From contig CAKPXN010000002.1 of assembly GCA_934202095.1 (NCBI GenBank), forward strand, positions 22,737 to 86,736: a DNA stretch of 64,000 nt. The letters run 5' to 3'. A program made the translations under genes and the position numbers. This DNA is from an uncultured Veillonella sp. (GTDB taxonomy: Bacteria > Bacillota > Negativicutes > Veillonellales > Veillonellaceae). Below the pieces are notes generated by a model. It worked only from the letters and a program-made list of their open reading frames with translations. It searched no databases and was not told the origin of the DNA. Each line of letters begins with the position of its first letter. The stretch's first letter is position 1. Positions 8,618-18,559 of the stretch are shown here, in pieces.

Positions 8618-10141
8618 ATGGCAAAATTACAGGCACCCGTAATGCTAGTCATCCTAGATGGCTTTGGTATGGGGGACCAAACAGATACGACGAATGCCGT
8701 AGTACAAGCAAAACCAAGTTATTTTAATCATTTGTGGGATACGTATCCCCATACAACATTACAAGCTTCCGGTCTTGCAGTCGGTTTGCCAGAAGGGCAA
8801 ATGGGTAATTCAGAAGTTGGACATCTCAACCTTGGTTCAGGCCGTATTGTATATCAAGACTTAACGCGTATTACTAAGGACGTAGAGAATGGCGAATTTT
8901 ATCATAAGCCTGTAATACAAGAGTTATATAAGCATGCTAAACATGGCAAATTACAAATCATTGGCCTTATTTCTGACGGTAATGTACATTGCTCATTAGA
9001 ACATATCAAGGCAGTCATTGCCGGTGCCAAACACGAAGGTATTAAAGAGGTATATGTTCATGCTCTGTTAGATGGTCGCGATGTACCGCCACAATCGGCG
9101 ACAACCTATCTTAAAGAGCTTGAAGATTTTATGTCTGATGTTGCTTGCGGAAAAATTGCTACCGTAAGTGGTCGTTACTATGGCATGGATCGCGATAATC
9201 GTTGGGACCGTGAGGAACTGGCATATAATGCCATCGTCAAAGGAGTAGGTAATATAGCAAACTCTGCATGTGAAGCCGTGTTAAAGTCCTATCAAGATGG
9301 TGTTAATGATGAGTTTGTAGTACCTACAGTAATTAACCCTAATGGAACTATCAGTAATGGGGATGCAGTTATTTTCTGTAACTTTAGACCTGATAGAGCC
9401 CGCGAATTAACAAAGGCTTTAACATTACCTGATTTTGATGGCTTTAAACGGGAACCTATATCTATCTATATGGCGACCATGACAAAGTATGAAGATGGAT
9501 TACCTGTTCATATTGTCTATGAAAAGGATACGTTGCATAATACTTTAGGTTCTGTACTCTCCGATGGAGGCTATCGTCAATTGCGCATTGCAGAAACAGA
9601 GAAATATGCACATGTAACATATTTCTTTAATGGTGGTAATGAGGTACCATTTGAAGGTGAAGACCGTATTCTTGTACCATCGCCTTCTGTAGCAACCTAT
9701 GATTTGCAACCAGAAATGAGTGCCCCTGAAGTGACGGATAAGGTTGTTGCTGCCATTCATAGTGGTCAATACGATATGATTATCTTAAATTATGCAAATC
9801 CAGATATGGTAGGTCATACAGGAGATTTTAAAGCTGCAGTGAAAGCAATTCAAACTGTGGATGCAGGATTAGAACGTATTGCAAAGGCTATATTAGAGGC
9901 TGGAGGACAGCTTTTAGTTACCGCCGATCATGGTAATGCAGAGCAAATGGTCAATCATGAAACAGGAAAACCGCATACAGCGCACACGACTAATGTGGTT
10001 CCATTGATTTTGGTCGATGCAAATGATAGGTATAAACATCTAAAATCTGGTAAATTATGTGATATTGCACCAACTATGTTGGCATTGGCTCATATTGATA
10101 AGCCAAGTGATATGACAGGTGAAAGTTTGTTAGTAGATTAA
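8618..10141 (+). CDS. gpmI: 2,3-bisphosphoglycerate-independent phosphoglycerate mutase
   Basis: Mn-dependent interconversion of 3- and 2-phosphoglycerate. At 507 residues it is full length for the iPGM branch of the alkaline phosphatase superfamily. The N-terminal metal site is VILDGFGMGD, and the phosphorylated serine lies in GQMGNSEVGHLNLG near residue 68. The phosphotransferase insert has HALLDGRDVPP and GRYYGMDRDNRW. The C-terminal metal site has YANPDMVGHTG and TADHGNAEQM. The ATG follows AGAGG. It lies in the glycolytic operon between tpiA and eno, the standard Firmicute order. The unrelated cofactor-dependent GpmA can be excluded by length and motifs. Confidence 0.96.
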   Translation: MAKLQAPVMLVILDGFGMGDQTDTTNAVVQAKPSYFNHLWDTYPHTTLQASGLAVGLPEGQMGNSEVGHLNLGSGRIVYQDLTRITKDVENGEFYHKPVIQELYKHAKHGKLQIIGLISDGNVHCSLEHIKAVIAGAKHEGIKEVYVHALLDGRDVPPQSATTYLKELEDFMSDVACGKIATVSGRYYGMDRDNRWDREELAYNAIVKGVGNIANSACEAVLKSYQDGVNDEFVVPTVINPNGTISNGDAVIFCNFRPDRARELTKALTLPDFDGFKREPISIYMATMTKYEDGLPVHIVYEKDTLHNTLGSVLSDGGYRQLRIAETEKYAHVTYFFNGGNEVPFEGEDRILVPSPSVATYDLQPEMSAPEVTDKVVAAIHSGQYDMIILNYANPDMVGHTGDFKAAVKAIQTVDAGLERIAKAILEAGGQLLVTADHGNAEQMVNHETGKPHTAHTTNVVPLILVDANDRYKHLKSGKLCDIAPTMLALAHIDKPSDMTGESLLVD

Positions 10142-10152
10142 TTAGTATATAA

Positions 10153-11454
<1,302 letters not shown>

Positions 11455-11490
11455 AATAATACATTTGGTTTTAGAATAACAATGCTATAG

Positions 11491-11533
11491 AAGAGACTCC
11501 GTTGAGTAGTAAAAACTCAAGGGAGTCTCTTTT
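11491..11533 (+). terminator. Intrinsic terminator after eno
   Basis: AAGAGACTCC pairs with GGAGTCTCTT and TTGAG with CTCAA around one mismatch, followed by a run of seven T. It ends the glycolytic operon. The remaining gap up to the pilus genes (about 11535-11660) shows no clear promoter to me. Confidence 0.88.
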
Positions 11534-11676
11534 TTTGCTGTTTCCTTGCGTATATGTACACGCATTGTGGATTTTTTGAAAATAAACAGGAGTTTTCCTT
11601 GTTGTGAAGAATTACATAGTGCAATAAGCAAAGGTGATGCATAAACACACCGCAAGGTATGAAGGAGGGGGTGACA

Positions 11677-12693
11677 TTGTATGTAGATGTTACATTAGAT
11701 TCCATTATTACTCATGCTCTTACCCTAGGTGCTAGTGATATTCATTTTGACCCTATTTGTAATGGCGTACAAGTGAGATTGAGAATTGATGGATTATTAA
11801 GAGATTATATGTATATCGATGCTACTGATGCGGATATGCTCGTTAACCGCATCAAGGTATTCAGCGGCATGGATATTAGTGAGAAACGATTGCCTCAAGA
11901 TGGGCGGTGGGAATGGAGTACTAAATCATATGCAGTGACAATGCGTGTCTCTAGTCTGCCCAGCTTATATGGAGAGGCAATTGTATGTAGGCTGATGGGA
12001 AATGAAGGGGCTCATAAGAATTTATTAGAACTTGGCATGTCCCAAGGGTTACAAGAGAAAATAGTTTCTTTATTAAAACGTCCTTATGGACTCATCACTA
12101 TATGTGGACCTACAGGTAGCGGCAAGACAGCCACTCTGTATGCCATGCTCCGAATGTTGAATCTAAAGGAAACTAAACTTATATGTTTAGAGGACCCTGT
12201 GGAGGCGAGAATTGATGGAGCTATACAGATAGGGATTAATGAAAAGATTGGCTTTACCTTTTCAAAAGGACTGCGTACCGTATTACGTCAGGACCCTGAT
12301 TCTATCATGATTGGTGAAATACGAGACCATGAGACAGCTCAACTAGCTGTGAAAGCAGCTTTGACGGGGCACCGTGTAATTACGACGGTTCATACGAATA
12401 CCGCGTTAGGTGTGATAGGCCGGCTTGTAGATATGGGGGTTGAACCGTATTTACTACATGCTACCTTAATTGGTTCATTATCTCAGCGTCTCGTGAGGCG
12501 TATTAATAGAGCAACGAATTCGTATCAGGGCCGACTCGGCCTATTTGAATATGTAGAAATACCATCCAGTGACATAGATTGGAATCATGTTGATTCTTAT
12601 ATGTATGTTTCACTTCATGATTCAGCACATAGCGCCGTTGATTTGGGCATAACAACGTTAGAGGAGGTACATCGTGCAGGCATCCTATTGTAA
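11677..12693 (+). CDS. pilB: Type IV pilus assembly ATPase, PilB/GspE family (short form)
   Basis: Cytoplasmic hexameric ATPase expected to drive pilus extension. I start at TTG 11677, eight bases after GGAGG; the ATG at 11659 overlaps that binding site. This gives 338 residues, closer to ComGA than to PilB of about 560, so the N-terminal N1 domain is absent. The N2-like part has GASDIHFDP. The Walker A motif is GPTGSGKTATLY near residue 150, followed by an Asp box (CLEDPVE), a Walker B/His box (GEIRDHETAQLA) and TTVHTNTALG. The four-cysteine zinc motif usual before the GRLGLFEYVE-like segment is missing. PilB rather than PilT is preferred because the next gene is PilT-like. Confidence 0.88.
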   Translation: MYVDVTLDSIITHALTLGASDIHFDPICNGVQVRLRIDGLLRDYMYIDATDADMLVNRIKVFSGMDISEKRLPQDGRWEWSTKSYAVTMRVSSLPSLYGEAIVCRLMGNEGAHKNLLELGMSQGLQEKIVSLLKRPYGLITICGPTGSGKTATLYAMLRMLNLKETKLICLEDPVEARIDGAIQIGINEKIGFTFSKGLRTVLRQDPDSIMIGEIRDHETAQLAVKAALTGHRVITTVHTNTALGVIGRLVDMGVEPYLLHATLIGSLSQRLVRRINRATNSYQGRLGLFEYVEIPSSDIDWNHVDSYMYVSLHDSAHSAVDLGITTLEEVHRAGILL

Positions 12694-13717
12694 TAGTTTG
12701 GCAAGAATAGAGCCAATCACGAACATAGAAGATGTAATCCATTTAGCATTACAGTATAGCGCCACCGATGTACATCTAGAGGTTGATAAACCCATTTATA
12801 TTCGGGCTGCCAATGGATTGGAACCTATTTCAAGCATATGCAGTAATGATATGATCAGCGATGTCTTACAACGATGTGGGGTTATCGAAGATGGATGGCA
12901 TTCTGTAGATAATGCTTTCACCAGCAATGGCATTCGGATTCGGGCACATATTTATAGGGCTAATCATAGAATATGTGGAACATTGAGGCTTCTCTGTCAT
13001 GCTAATTTGTCGCTAGATGCATCAAAAGATAGTGATGTGTTAAAAGAGATTTGTGAATATCATGATGGATTAGTTCTCGTTACGGGGCCCACAGGAAGTG
13101 GAAAATCATATACCTTAGCTTGTTGCATAGAATATATAAATACAACTATGAGTAAACACATTATAACGCTAGAGGACCCTGTGGAATATGAATTTATACC
13201 CTTGCAGTCAATGATTCATCAACGGCAACTTGGAATTGATGTGGATTCGATGGCACATGGGATACGTGACGCGTTGCGCGAAGATCCTGATGTCATTATG
13301 GTCGGTGAATTGAGAGACCGAGATACCTTAGAAGCGGCACTGCATGCTGCTGAAACAGGTCATTTAGTGTTGGCAACCATGCATACACAACGTGCTGTCA
13401 TGGCGGTACAACGGATGATATCTTTATTTCCAGGTGAGCAACAAGATGAAGTGCGCAGTCAGGTATCACAAGTACTTCGCGCCGTTATATGTCAGCGTTT
13501 ATTGCGGTGGGAGACTTCATTTATAACGATTCGAGATATTCTATTAAATACTAATGCGGTGGCAAATTTAATTAGAAATCGAAAGGAGCCACAAATTGTT
13601 TCGATTCAAGAAACACAGGCTCCCATGAAAACATTAGAAATGGCGGTACGAGATGTGAAAGCAGAATATGGGGCTGCTCGACAATTACATGCTTTATTGG
13701 AACAACAACTATCATAG
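12674..13717 (+). CDS. pilT: Twitching motility ATPase, PilT family
   Basis: Hexameric ATPase expected to power pilus retraction. It has 347 residues, the PilT length. It starts at GTG 12674, six bases after GAGGAGG, and overlaps pilB by 20 bases. Motifs: ATDVHLEVDKP in the N-terminal domain, Walker A GPTGSGKSYTLA near residue 140, LEDPVEYEF, Walker B MVGELRDRDTLEAAL and the PilT-like AAETGHLVLATMHT. The FPGEQQDEVRSQV stretch resembles the FPAEQQ region of PilT. The C-terminal AIRAG-like motif is not clear. Its place directly after pilB and before pilC supports a dynamic, retractable pilus rather than a simple secretion system. Confidence 0.87.
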   Translation: MQASYCNSLARIEPITNIEDVIHLALQYSATDVHLEVDKPIYIRAANGLEPISSICSNDMISDVLQRCGVIEDGWHSVDNAFTSNGIRIRAHIYRANHRICGTLRLLCHANLSLDASKDSDVLKEICEYHDGLVLVTGPTGSGKSYTLACCIEYINTTMSKHIITLEDPVEYEFIPLQSMIHQRQLGIDVDSMAHGIRDALREDPDVIMVGELRDRDTLEAALHAAETGHLVLATMHTQRAVMAVQRMISLFPGEQQDEVRSQVSQVLRAVICQRLLRWETSFITIRDILLNTNAVANLIRNRKEPQIVSIQETQAPMKTLEMAVRDVKAEYGAARQLHALLEQQLS

Positions 13718-13726
13718 AGGGATTAC

Positions 13727-14899
13727 ATGAATGCCTATGACTATATAGCGATAACAACAGACAAGAAAAGAATACAGGGAATATTATGGGCCGATTCTGA
13801 AGAAGAGGTCAAAACTAAACTTAAACTAGAAGGATATGTGATTTGTAGCATAGCTAGATCATCTGGAAAAACAATTCGTTGGCGGCATAAACAGGTGAGT
13901 ACCACTGCATATCAATTGGGATTATTATTACAATCTGGGATTTCGCTTAGGCGCTCCTTAGAACTCTTAATGGACGGTTCAAAAACGATGTTATATCGCT
14001 CTTTATATGAGGGCATACAACGAGGGCAATCTCTATCTGAGGTTCTTCGAGAAAAGGGATTCCCTTCCATTGCATTAGCTCTTCTTGAGAGTGGCGAAAT
14101 GTCAGGGAACGTCGGAGAGTCCTTGCAGTATATAGCCTCCTATTACGAACGGGAACGAAAATACCAACAAAAGATGGTAAGTGCTATTTCATATCCCTTA
14201 TTTCTATTATTTCTTATGAATGTATTTTTCTTGGTTACTATATTGTTTATTATTCCATCGTTTACCCGCGTGTTTACAACCATGCATATAGAATTGCCAT
14301 GGATGACAAAAGGTTTATTTGTATTAGGAACTTCCCTTCGAGAACATCCGCTTTTTTATATCGGTGTGCATGTGGGGCTTATTGGAGTACTCATATATGC
14401 TTTTAAACAACCTTCGATTAGATATAGGTTTGATAGGCGTTTATGGCAGTTGGCTCAGCATAAAACGTTCTTAACCTCCCTATATTATACGAATATTTTG
14501 CATATATGGGCGCTATTGTTAGATTCTGGGATTTCTATAATCAACACCATCGATATTACAAAACGTATATGGCGAAATCTATATGGTGAAGAGTGTAGCA
14601 ATCATGTATATGCCATGCTGTGTAAAGGGCATTCCTTTTGTGAAAGTCTAAAATCATCATCAATAGGAAATTCTTTTATATGGCAAATGGTAGCAGTTGG
14701 AGAGGAAAGTGGTGAATTAGTAGCTATGCTGAATCATTGCAGTCACTACTATGAATCATTGTTGACACAGTATATAGCGAGAATGGAGCGCCTTCTGGAG
14801 CCCATACTACTTACTATTATGGGGATTGGTATTGCTATCCTTGTTATATCTGTTATGTATCCAGTTTTTACATCTATATCATCATTGGGAGGTCAATGA
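13727..14899 (+). CDS. pilC: Type IV pilus inner-membrane platform protein, PilC/GspF family
   Basis: Inner-membrane platform on which the ATPases act. It has 390 residues. Two GspF domains are visible. The first is at about 65-185, with QLGLLLQSGISLRRSLELL and ALLESGEMSGNVGESLQYI. The second is at about 265-385, with IWALLLDSGISIINTI and AVGEESGELVAMLNH. Membrane segments lie at about 160-185, 208-230 and 360-385. The ATG follows AGAGGGA, 9 bases after the pilT stop. The order pilB-pilT-pilC-pilin-peptidase is typical of compact type IV pilus loci. Confidence 0.9.
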   Translation: MNAYDYIAITTDKKRIQGILWADSEEEVKTKLKLEGYVICSIARSSGKTIRWRHKQVSTTAYQLGLLLQSGISLRRSLELLMDGSKTMLYRSLYEGIQRGQSLSEVLREKGFPSIALALLESGEMSGNVGESLQYIASYYERERKYQQKMVSAISYPLFLLFLMNVFFLVTILFIIPSFTRVFTTMHIELPWMTKGLFVLGTSLREHPLFYIGVHVGLIGVLIYAFKQPSIRYRFDRRLWQLAQHKTFLTSLYYTNILHIWALLLDSGISIINTIDITKRIWRNLYGEECSNHVYAMLCKGHSFCESLKSSSIGNSFIWQMVAVGEESGELVAMLNHCSHYYESLLTQYIARMERLLEPILLTIMGIGIAILVISVMYPVFTSISSLGGQ

Positions 14900-14914
14900 A
14901 AGGAGACTCGTGAA

Positions 14915-15328
14915 ATGCTTATTTCTTGTAGAAAAATCTTATCTCATTTAGAAAAATCATTTCTAAAATATATTAGTATTCGTCGACTACAACATACTAA
15001 ACAAGGCGGTTTTACACTGGTAGAACTCATGGTGGTAGTAGCAGTTATTGCTATTTTGGCTGCTATAGCAATGCCTCAATTTATGTCTGCTGCGGATAAG
15101 GCAAAGAATGCAAAACAAGTAGCAGATATGCAAATCATCCGCAATGCGACACAATTATACATGATCGACAAAAGCTTAGATACACCTCCAACAGTAGAAA
15201 AATTATATCAAGAAGGTTATTTAACAGAGCATGTTAAAACTACAAAAGGTAAGGAATACGTTATTACCTATGAACAAGTGGCAGGTAATGCAGGCAAGTC
15301 TGTAGTCGTTACGGCTCCTGAAACATAA
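14915..15328 (+). CDS. pilA: Type IV pilin (major pilin candidate) with unusually long leader
   Basis: Pilus subunit precursor of 137 residues. The class III signal is QGG|FTLVELMVVVAVI: cleavage after Gly32 would leave Phe at +1 and Glu at +5, followed by the usual hydrophobic helix ending in AIAMPQFMSAADKAK. The mature protein is only about 105 residues, with no cysteine pair. The basic leader of 32 residues is much longer than the 6-10 of type IVa pilins. No ATG, GTG or TTG codon lies between the start and the cleavage site. The ATG follows AAAGGAG. It is placed between pilC and the peptidase and is the best-conserved pilin signal here, so major pilin is likely. Confidence 0.88.
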   Translation: MLISCRKILSHLEKSFLKYISIRRLQHTKQGGFTLVELMVVVAVIAILAAIAMPQFMSAADKAKNAKQVADMQIIRNATQLYMIDKSLDTPPTVEKLYQEGYLTEHVKTTKGKEYVITYEQVAGNAGKSVVVTAPET

Positions 15329-15339
15329 AGGACACTATT

Positions 15340-15912
15340 ATGAAAGGGAAAAAGGTATATATTTGTCTATGTATATGGATTTTGGCCATCGTGATCCCAT
15401 TACTATATAGGGATTACACACTATTTGAAATTATATGTTATAGCTTCTTTTCACTGTTTCTCGTAATAGGTGCTACCATTGATAAGCTATATTACATATT
15501 ACCCGACGAAGGTGCTATTGCACTTACGATTATAGGTATCCTCTATAGCATGGTTGAACAGTATGCAGTCCTCGACACCTGTGTACATGTTGCGATTGTT
15601 GCTTGTATTAGTGTGACATTGCGCATGCTAAGTAAAGGAGGCTTTGGTTGGGGCGATATTAAATGGATTTGTGCCATATCCATATGGTTTTCGAGCATAC
15701 AAATTATTGTTATGATTTACGTTTCTTGTTTAGCTAGTGCCCTCTATCTCGCCAGCTTATATAGTATGCGTTATACGTGTAGACGATATATTCCTTTTGG
15801 CCCTTTCTTGTGTATTGGTGCATGGAATGCTTTACATTTTGCTAATGAGTGGGAGGCGTTATATTGGTCGGTAATAAAATACATGCACATTACTGTAATG
15901 GCTCTATATTAG
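15340..15912 (+). CDS. pilD: Prepilin peptidase (A24 family), peptidase-only form
   Basis: Membrane aspartyl protease that would cleave the pilin leaders. It has 190 residues with about six hydrophobic segments. The two catalytic aspartates are in GATIDKLYYILPD, near residues 48-57, and in GGFGWGDIKW, near residue 100, the FGxGD signature. The N-terminal methyltransferase domain with its four-cysteine motif, present in PilD of about 290 residues, is missing. The ATG follows AAGGACA, 12 bases after the pilin stop. Its 3' end overlaps the next gene. The call is firm from the two Asp motifs and context. Confidence 0.87.
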   Translation: MKGKKVYICLCIWILAIVIPLLYRDYTLFEIICYSFFSLFLVIGATIDKLYYILPDEGAIALTIIGILYSMVEQYAVLDTCVHVAIVACISVTLRMLSKGGFGWGDIKWICAISIWFSSIQIIVMIYVSCLASALYLASLYSMRYTCRRYIPFGPFLCIGAWNALHFANEWEALYWSVIKYMHITVMALY

Positions 15913-16328
15913 TAGAATGGCTTGTGGGGATTACCATTTTTCTATCCTTGGTAAGCATAGGCGTCAGTAGCATTGTTATGATACCTTCGCGCCATGAGTT
16001 AAATCGAAGCACAGAAGAGATAGTGCTCGCTATTAAGAAGGTTCAACTATGGGCTATGTTAGGTCATAGAGATAATCGAATGGCACAAGGTGAATTTATT
16101 TTAAAGAAACATTCATATTCAATACAAGAAGGACTCATGTCACATCATGTAGAAATGGAGTTACCTGCACATATAGAAAGTAGGCATACAATGAAGCGCG
16201 TTTATTTTTCTGCCTATGGATTGCCCTATGATGGAACGGAATTTATTTTACAAGATACACAAACAGGTGCGACTAATCGCATATGGATATCTGTGCAAAC
16301 AGGTCGTGTTCGATGGGAATCATTGTAA
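15864..16328 (+). CDS. Minor pilin / pseudopilin, GspH-ComGD-like
   Basis: Small prepilin-like protein of 154 residues. I start it at TTG 15864, seven bases after GGGAGG, which puts a 13-residue leader before NG|SILVEWLVGITIFLSL. Glu at +5 after the Gly is retained, followed by a hydrophobic helix. The rest is a globular domain with Trp-rich ends (RIWISVQTGRVRWES), as seen in GspH/FimT-type minor pilins. It overlaps the peptidase gene by 49 bases, so translation is probably coupled. Its exact minor-pilin class cannot be fixed without a structure or profile search. Confidence 0.72.
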   Translation: MVGNKIHAHYCNGSILVEWLVGITIFLSLVSIGVSSIVMIPSRHELNRSTEEIVLAIKKVQLWAMLGHRDNRMAQGEFILKKHSYSIQEGLMSHHVEMELPAHIESRHTMKRVYFSAYGLPYDGTEFILQDTQTGATNRIWISVQTGRVRWESL

Positions 16329-16330
16329 TC

Positions 16331-16756
16331 ATGAAATGGATACAAATTAGAGAATGTGCTAATACAAAAATTAGGTTACTCATAGACCAATATGGATTTT
16401 TATATGGTGATGCCCTCATGGCGGTGACCTTAATATTATTCATATTACCAACCATTCTATATATATTGAGTGGTACCTTATCGATTGTGCAGTCCTCGTA
16501 TATTGATGACTATATATTGCAAGATACAGTTTCTTACATAGAGGCTGGCAAAGCGACATATGATTCTGGAGGGATGCCAACAACCGGAAATACCTCATCA
16601 TTGAACAGACATCATTTGTCTACAATAACATTTAAACAACGTGTTATAGAAGAAGAGATCAATGGAGTATCAATACTAAGATACATAGTACAAGCTGTTA
16701 ATAATGGAGATACGATTTATGAATTATCTACGTTTCTTGGCCCACCCCATCATTGA
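16331..16756 (+). CDS. Minor-pilin-like membrane protein, GspI position
   Basis: Product of about 141 residues from the ATG at 16331, three bases after the previous stop; no strong binding site is seen, and an in-frame ATG at 16313 is possible. A prepilin-like junction QYG|FLYGDALMAVTLILF has Asp rather than Glu at +5, followed by a hydrophobic helix of about 25 residues. The remainder is a small soluble domain. The second position among the minor pilins corresponds to GspI/PilV in other systems. That role is inferred from order only. It overlaps the next gene by 38 bases. Confidence 0.65.
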   Translation: MKWIQIRECANTKIRLLIDQYGFLYGDALMAVTLILFILPTILYILSGTLSIVQSSYIDDYILQDTVSYIEAGKATYDSGGMPTTGNTSSLNRHHLSTITFKQRVIEEEINGVSILRYIVQAVNNGDTIYELSTFLGPPHH

Positions 16757-17303
16757 TCATAGAATAGCATCAATCAATGGATTCATATTACCGTCTCTAC
16801 TTATTAGTGTCCTCATTAGTTCCTTCGTTATTATCCTGGTCATGACTATATGTATGACTTGTTGTATATGGACTGAAAGAATCGACGATAGCATAGCAAT
16901 GCAAGAGGATGGTCGTTATACAAGGCGAGCTATTGTAGCTCATATAATCTGGAATACCTCAAAAGTATCCGTTGGTGATGAAGGTCATTTGTTATCTATT
17001 AATGATACGAGTCGTACAGCTTTTGTAGCTACTAGAAGGGCTTTGTATAGAAAATTAAGTGATGGTAGCTTACAACCATTGAGTGGAAGCCGTATTATTG
17101 GTACCGAGGATAAGCGTAGGCTAGATGCGATTACACCATTTTCTATGGATGCTAATAAGTTACTTAACCTTAGTTGGTCTGTGAATAATCGCTTCAATGC
17201 GACTACAGCATATGCAAAAGGGTATGGAGGAATTGCAAATTATGAGGTGTCTACAGCGGTATCAACATATTCTGAGTGGTATAAGAAACCGAAGAGTCTC
17301 TAA
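16719..17303 (+). CDS. Minor-pilin-like membrane protein, GspJ/PilW position
   Basis: About 194 residues from ATG 16719, eight bases after GGAGA. An Asn-Gly junction (SING|FILPSLLISVLIS) resembles a prepilin site, but +4 is Pro and +5 is Ser instead of Glu. The hydrophobic helix follows, with a cysteine-bearing end (MTICMTCCIW). The soluble part has GHLLSINDTSRTAF and SGSRIIGTEDKRRLD, a layout seen in GspJ/PilW-type proteins. This assignment rests on position, size and topology. The gene overlaps both neighbours, which indicates tight coupling within the pilus operon. Confidence 0.62.
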   Translation: MNYLRFLAHPIIDHRIASINGFILPSLLISVLISSFVIILVMTICMTCCIWTERIDDSIAMQEDGRYTRRAIVAHIIWNTSKVSVGDEGHLLSINDTSRTAFVATRRALYRKLSDGSLQPLSGSRIIGTEDKRRLDAITPFSMDANKLLNLSWSVNNRFNATTAYAKGYGGIANYEVSTAVSTYSEWYKKPKSL

Positions 17304-17691
17304 GTATTCCTCTGGTATGGTTACGTATGTCACCATATATATTATGTGTATTTTATTAGTACTTATATTAGGAATTAACCGGCTGGCTACGTTTTCGCTA
17401 AGCAATACAAAGGATGAAATGAAACTTATGGAAGCTCATTATGCGGCAGAACGTGGTGCTCGATGGTTTTATACCTATTGCAATGGAGGAAATCATTGGG
17501 ATTATACAGACGATATTGATGTAGAAACATATGACAATGCTCATATATATATTAAAGCAGATCCAAAGAACACCAACCCAAAACATGTAATGAGTTGTGC
17601 TGACTTGAATGGTGTCTCAAGTCGTGTGCACATATACATAAGGGAAAAAGAAGATCATACAATAGAAATTGTGAGTATAAAACCGCATTAA
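17242..17691 (+). CDS. Minor-pilin-like membrane protein, PilX/GspK position
   Basis: About 149 residues if started at ATG 17242, eleven bases after GGAGG; a longer form from 17197 is possible. The N-terminus is basic. SSG|MVTYVTIYIMCILLVLIL is followed by a helix and AAERGARWFYTY, the kind of post-helix segment seen in PilX and GspK proteins (AESGARYA). The +5 residue is Val, not Glu, as GspK-type tip proteins commonly lack Glu5. Overlap with the previous gene is about 60 bases. The role as pilus-tip or priming subunit is inferred from the order H-I-J-K-like. Confidence 0.62.
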   Translation: MRCLQRYQHILSGIRNRRVSKYSSGMVTYVTIYIMCILLVLILGINRLATFSLSNTKDEMKLMEAHYAAERGARWFYTYCNGGNHWDYTDDIDVETYDNAHIYIKADPKNTNPKHVMSCADLNGVSSRVHIYIREKEDHTIEIVSIKPH

Positions 17692-17704
17692 GGAGAAGGG
17701 TATT

Positions 17705-18559
17705 ATGAAAGAAAAAAAGCAGATACATACAGGTTTATGCATTACTGAGGATAGAATCGTTGGTACTACGGCACACATTGAAAACAAGACGATGATTATT
17801 ACCGATGCAATGGAGATGAAACGCTCTAGTACAATTGATGAAGATATAGCAGAGTTTATCAATACCTATGATTTAGAAGAAGGGGCTTATAGTATCGTTG
17901 CCTGTATTCCTACAGAAATGACAATGGCTAGCTTTGATCCTCATGATTTTGATGTGAAGGAATTCATAAAGTGGAATATAGAAGATACGTTTAATTTTGG
18001 AGAACACGAATTTGAGTTGGATGCATGCCGAAGAGAATACCCTCGTCATACGTATTATTTATTTTTAGCTGCCGTAGATCGACATGAACTTGAATTGCTT
18101 CGGCAAGGAATACGAGATACGTGTGCACCTGTACATACTATCGATTGCTGGCCACTTCCTGTCACTTATGGATTGATGCAAAGGACAGGAACTATTACGG
18201 GCATTGTAGAGCCAACTGGTATGCATTTATGGGCTTGGTGGAAAGATACATGTGTTAAGGAATGTGTCGTAAAGGTAAATGGAGCTGATATCAGCTCTGC
18301 CTTAATTGATTTAGAAGAGGTGTTGCAACGATTCGGTGTAGAAGAAATACGAGGTATTCATTTCTATAATATTGAAGGATTAAACGAAGAACAGCGTATC
18401 GATATTAGTGCATTGCAGGAAGTATACGGAAATACCGAGTATATACCGATGATGTTTCTTGGACGTGGTCGCACACGATGTAAATTAGGGGAATTAGATT
18501 GGGATATGGCGATAGGTATGGCTGCGCGGGGGTTACAGTGGATTGGACAAGGATGGTAA
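17705..18559 (+). CDS. pilM: PilM-like actin-fold pilus assembly protein
   Basis: Likely cytoplasmic actin-like partner of PilN. The 284 residues are shorter than PilM of about 350. The N-terminus HTGLCITEDRIVGTTA fits a first phosphate loop, and ACIPTEMTMASF with WNIEDTFNF fits the PilM inner part. The second half has ITGIVEPTGMHLWAWWKD, a beta hairpin like the second phosphate region. Nucleotide-binding glycines are poorly kept. The assignment comes mainly from order: it precedes a PilN-like and a PilO-like gene, each with one membrane helix. The ATG follows AAGGAGAAGGG. It overlaps the next gene by 17 bases. Confidence 0.68.
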   Translation: MKEKKQIHTGLCITEDRIVGTTAHIENKTMIITDAMEMKRSSTIDEDIAEFINTYDLEEGAYSIVACIPTEMTMASFDPHDFDVKEFIKWNIEDTFNFGEHEFELDACRREYPRHTYYLFLAAVDRHELELLRQGIRDTCAPVHTIDCWPLPVTYGLMQRTGTITGIVEPTGMHLWAWWKDTCVKECVVKVNGADISSALIDLEEVLQRFGVEEIRGIHFYNIEGLNEEQRIDISALQEVYGNTEYIPMMFLGRGRTRCKLGELDWDMAIGMAARGLQWIGQGW

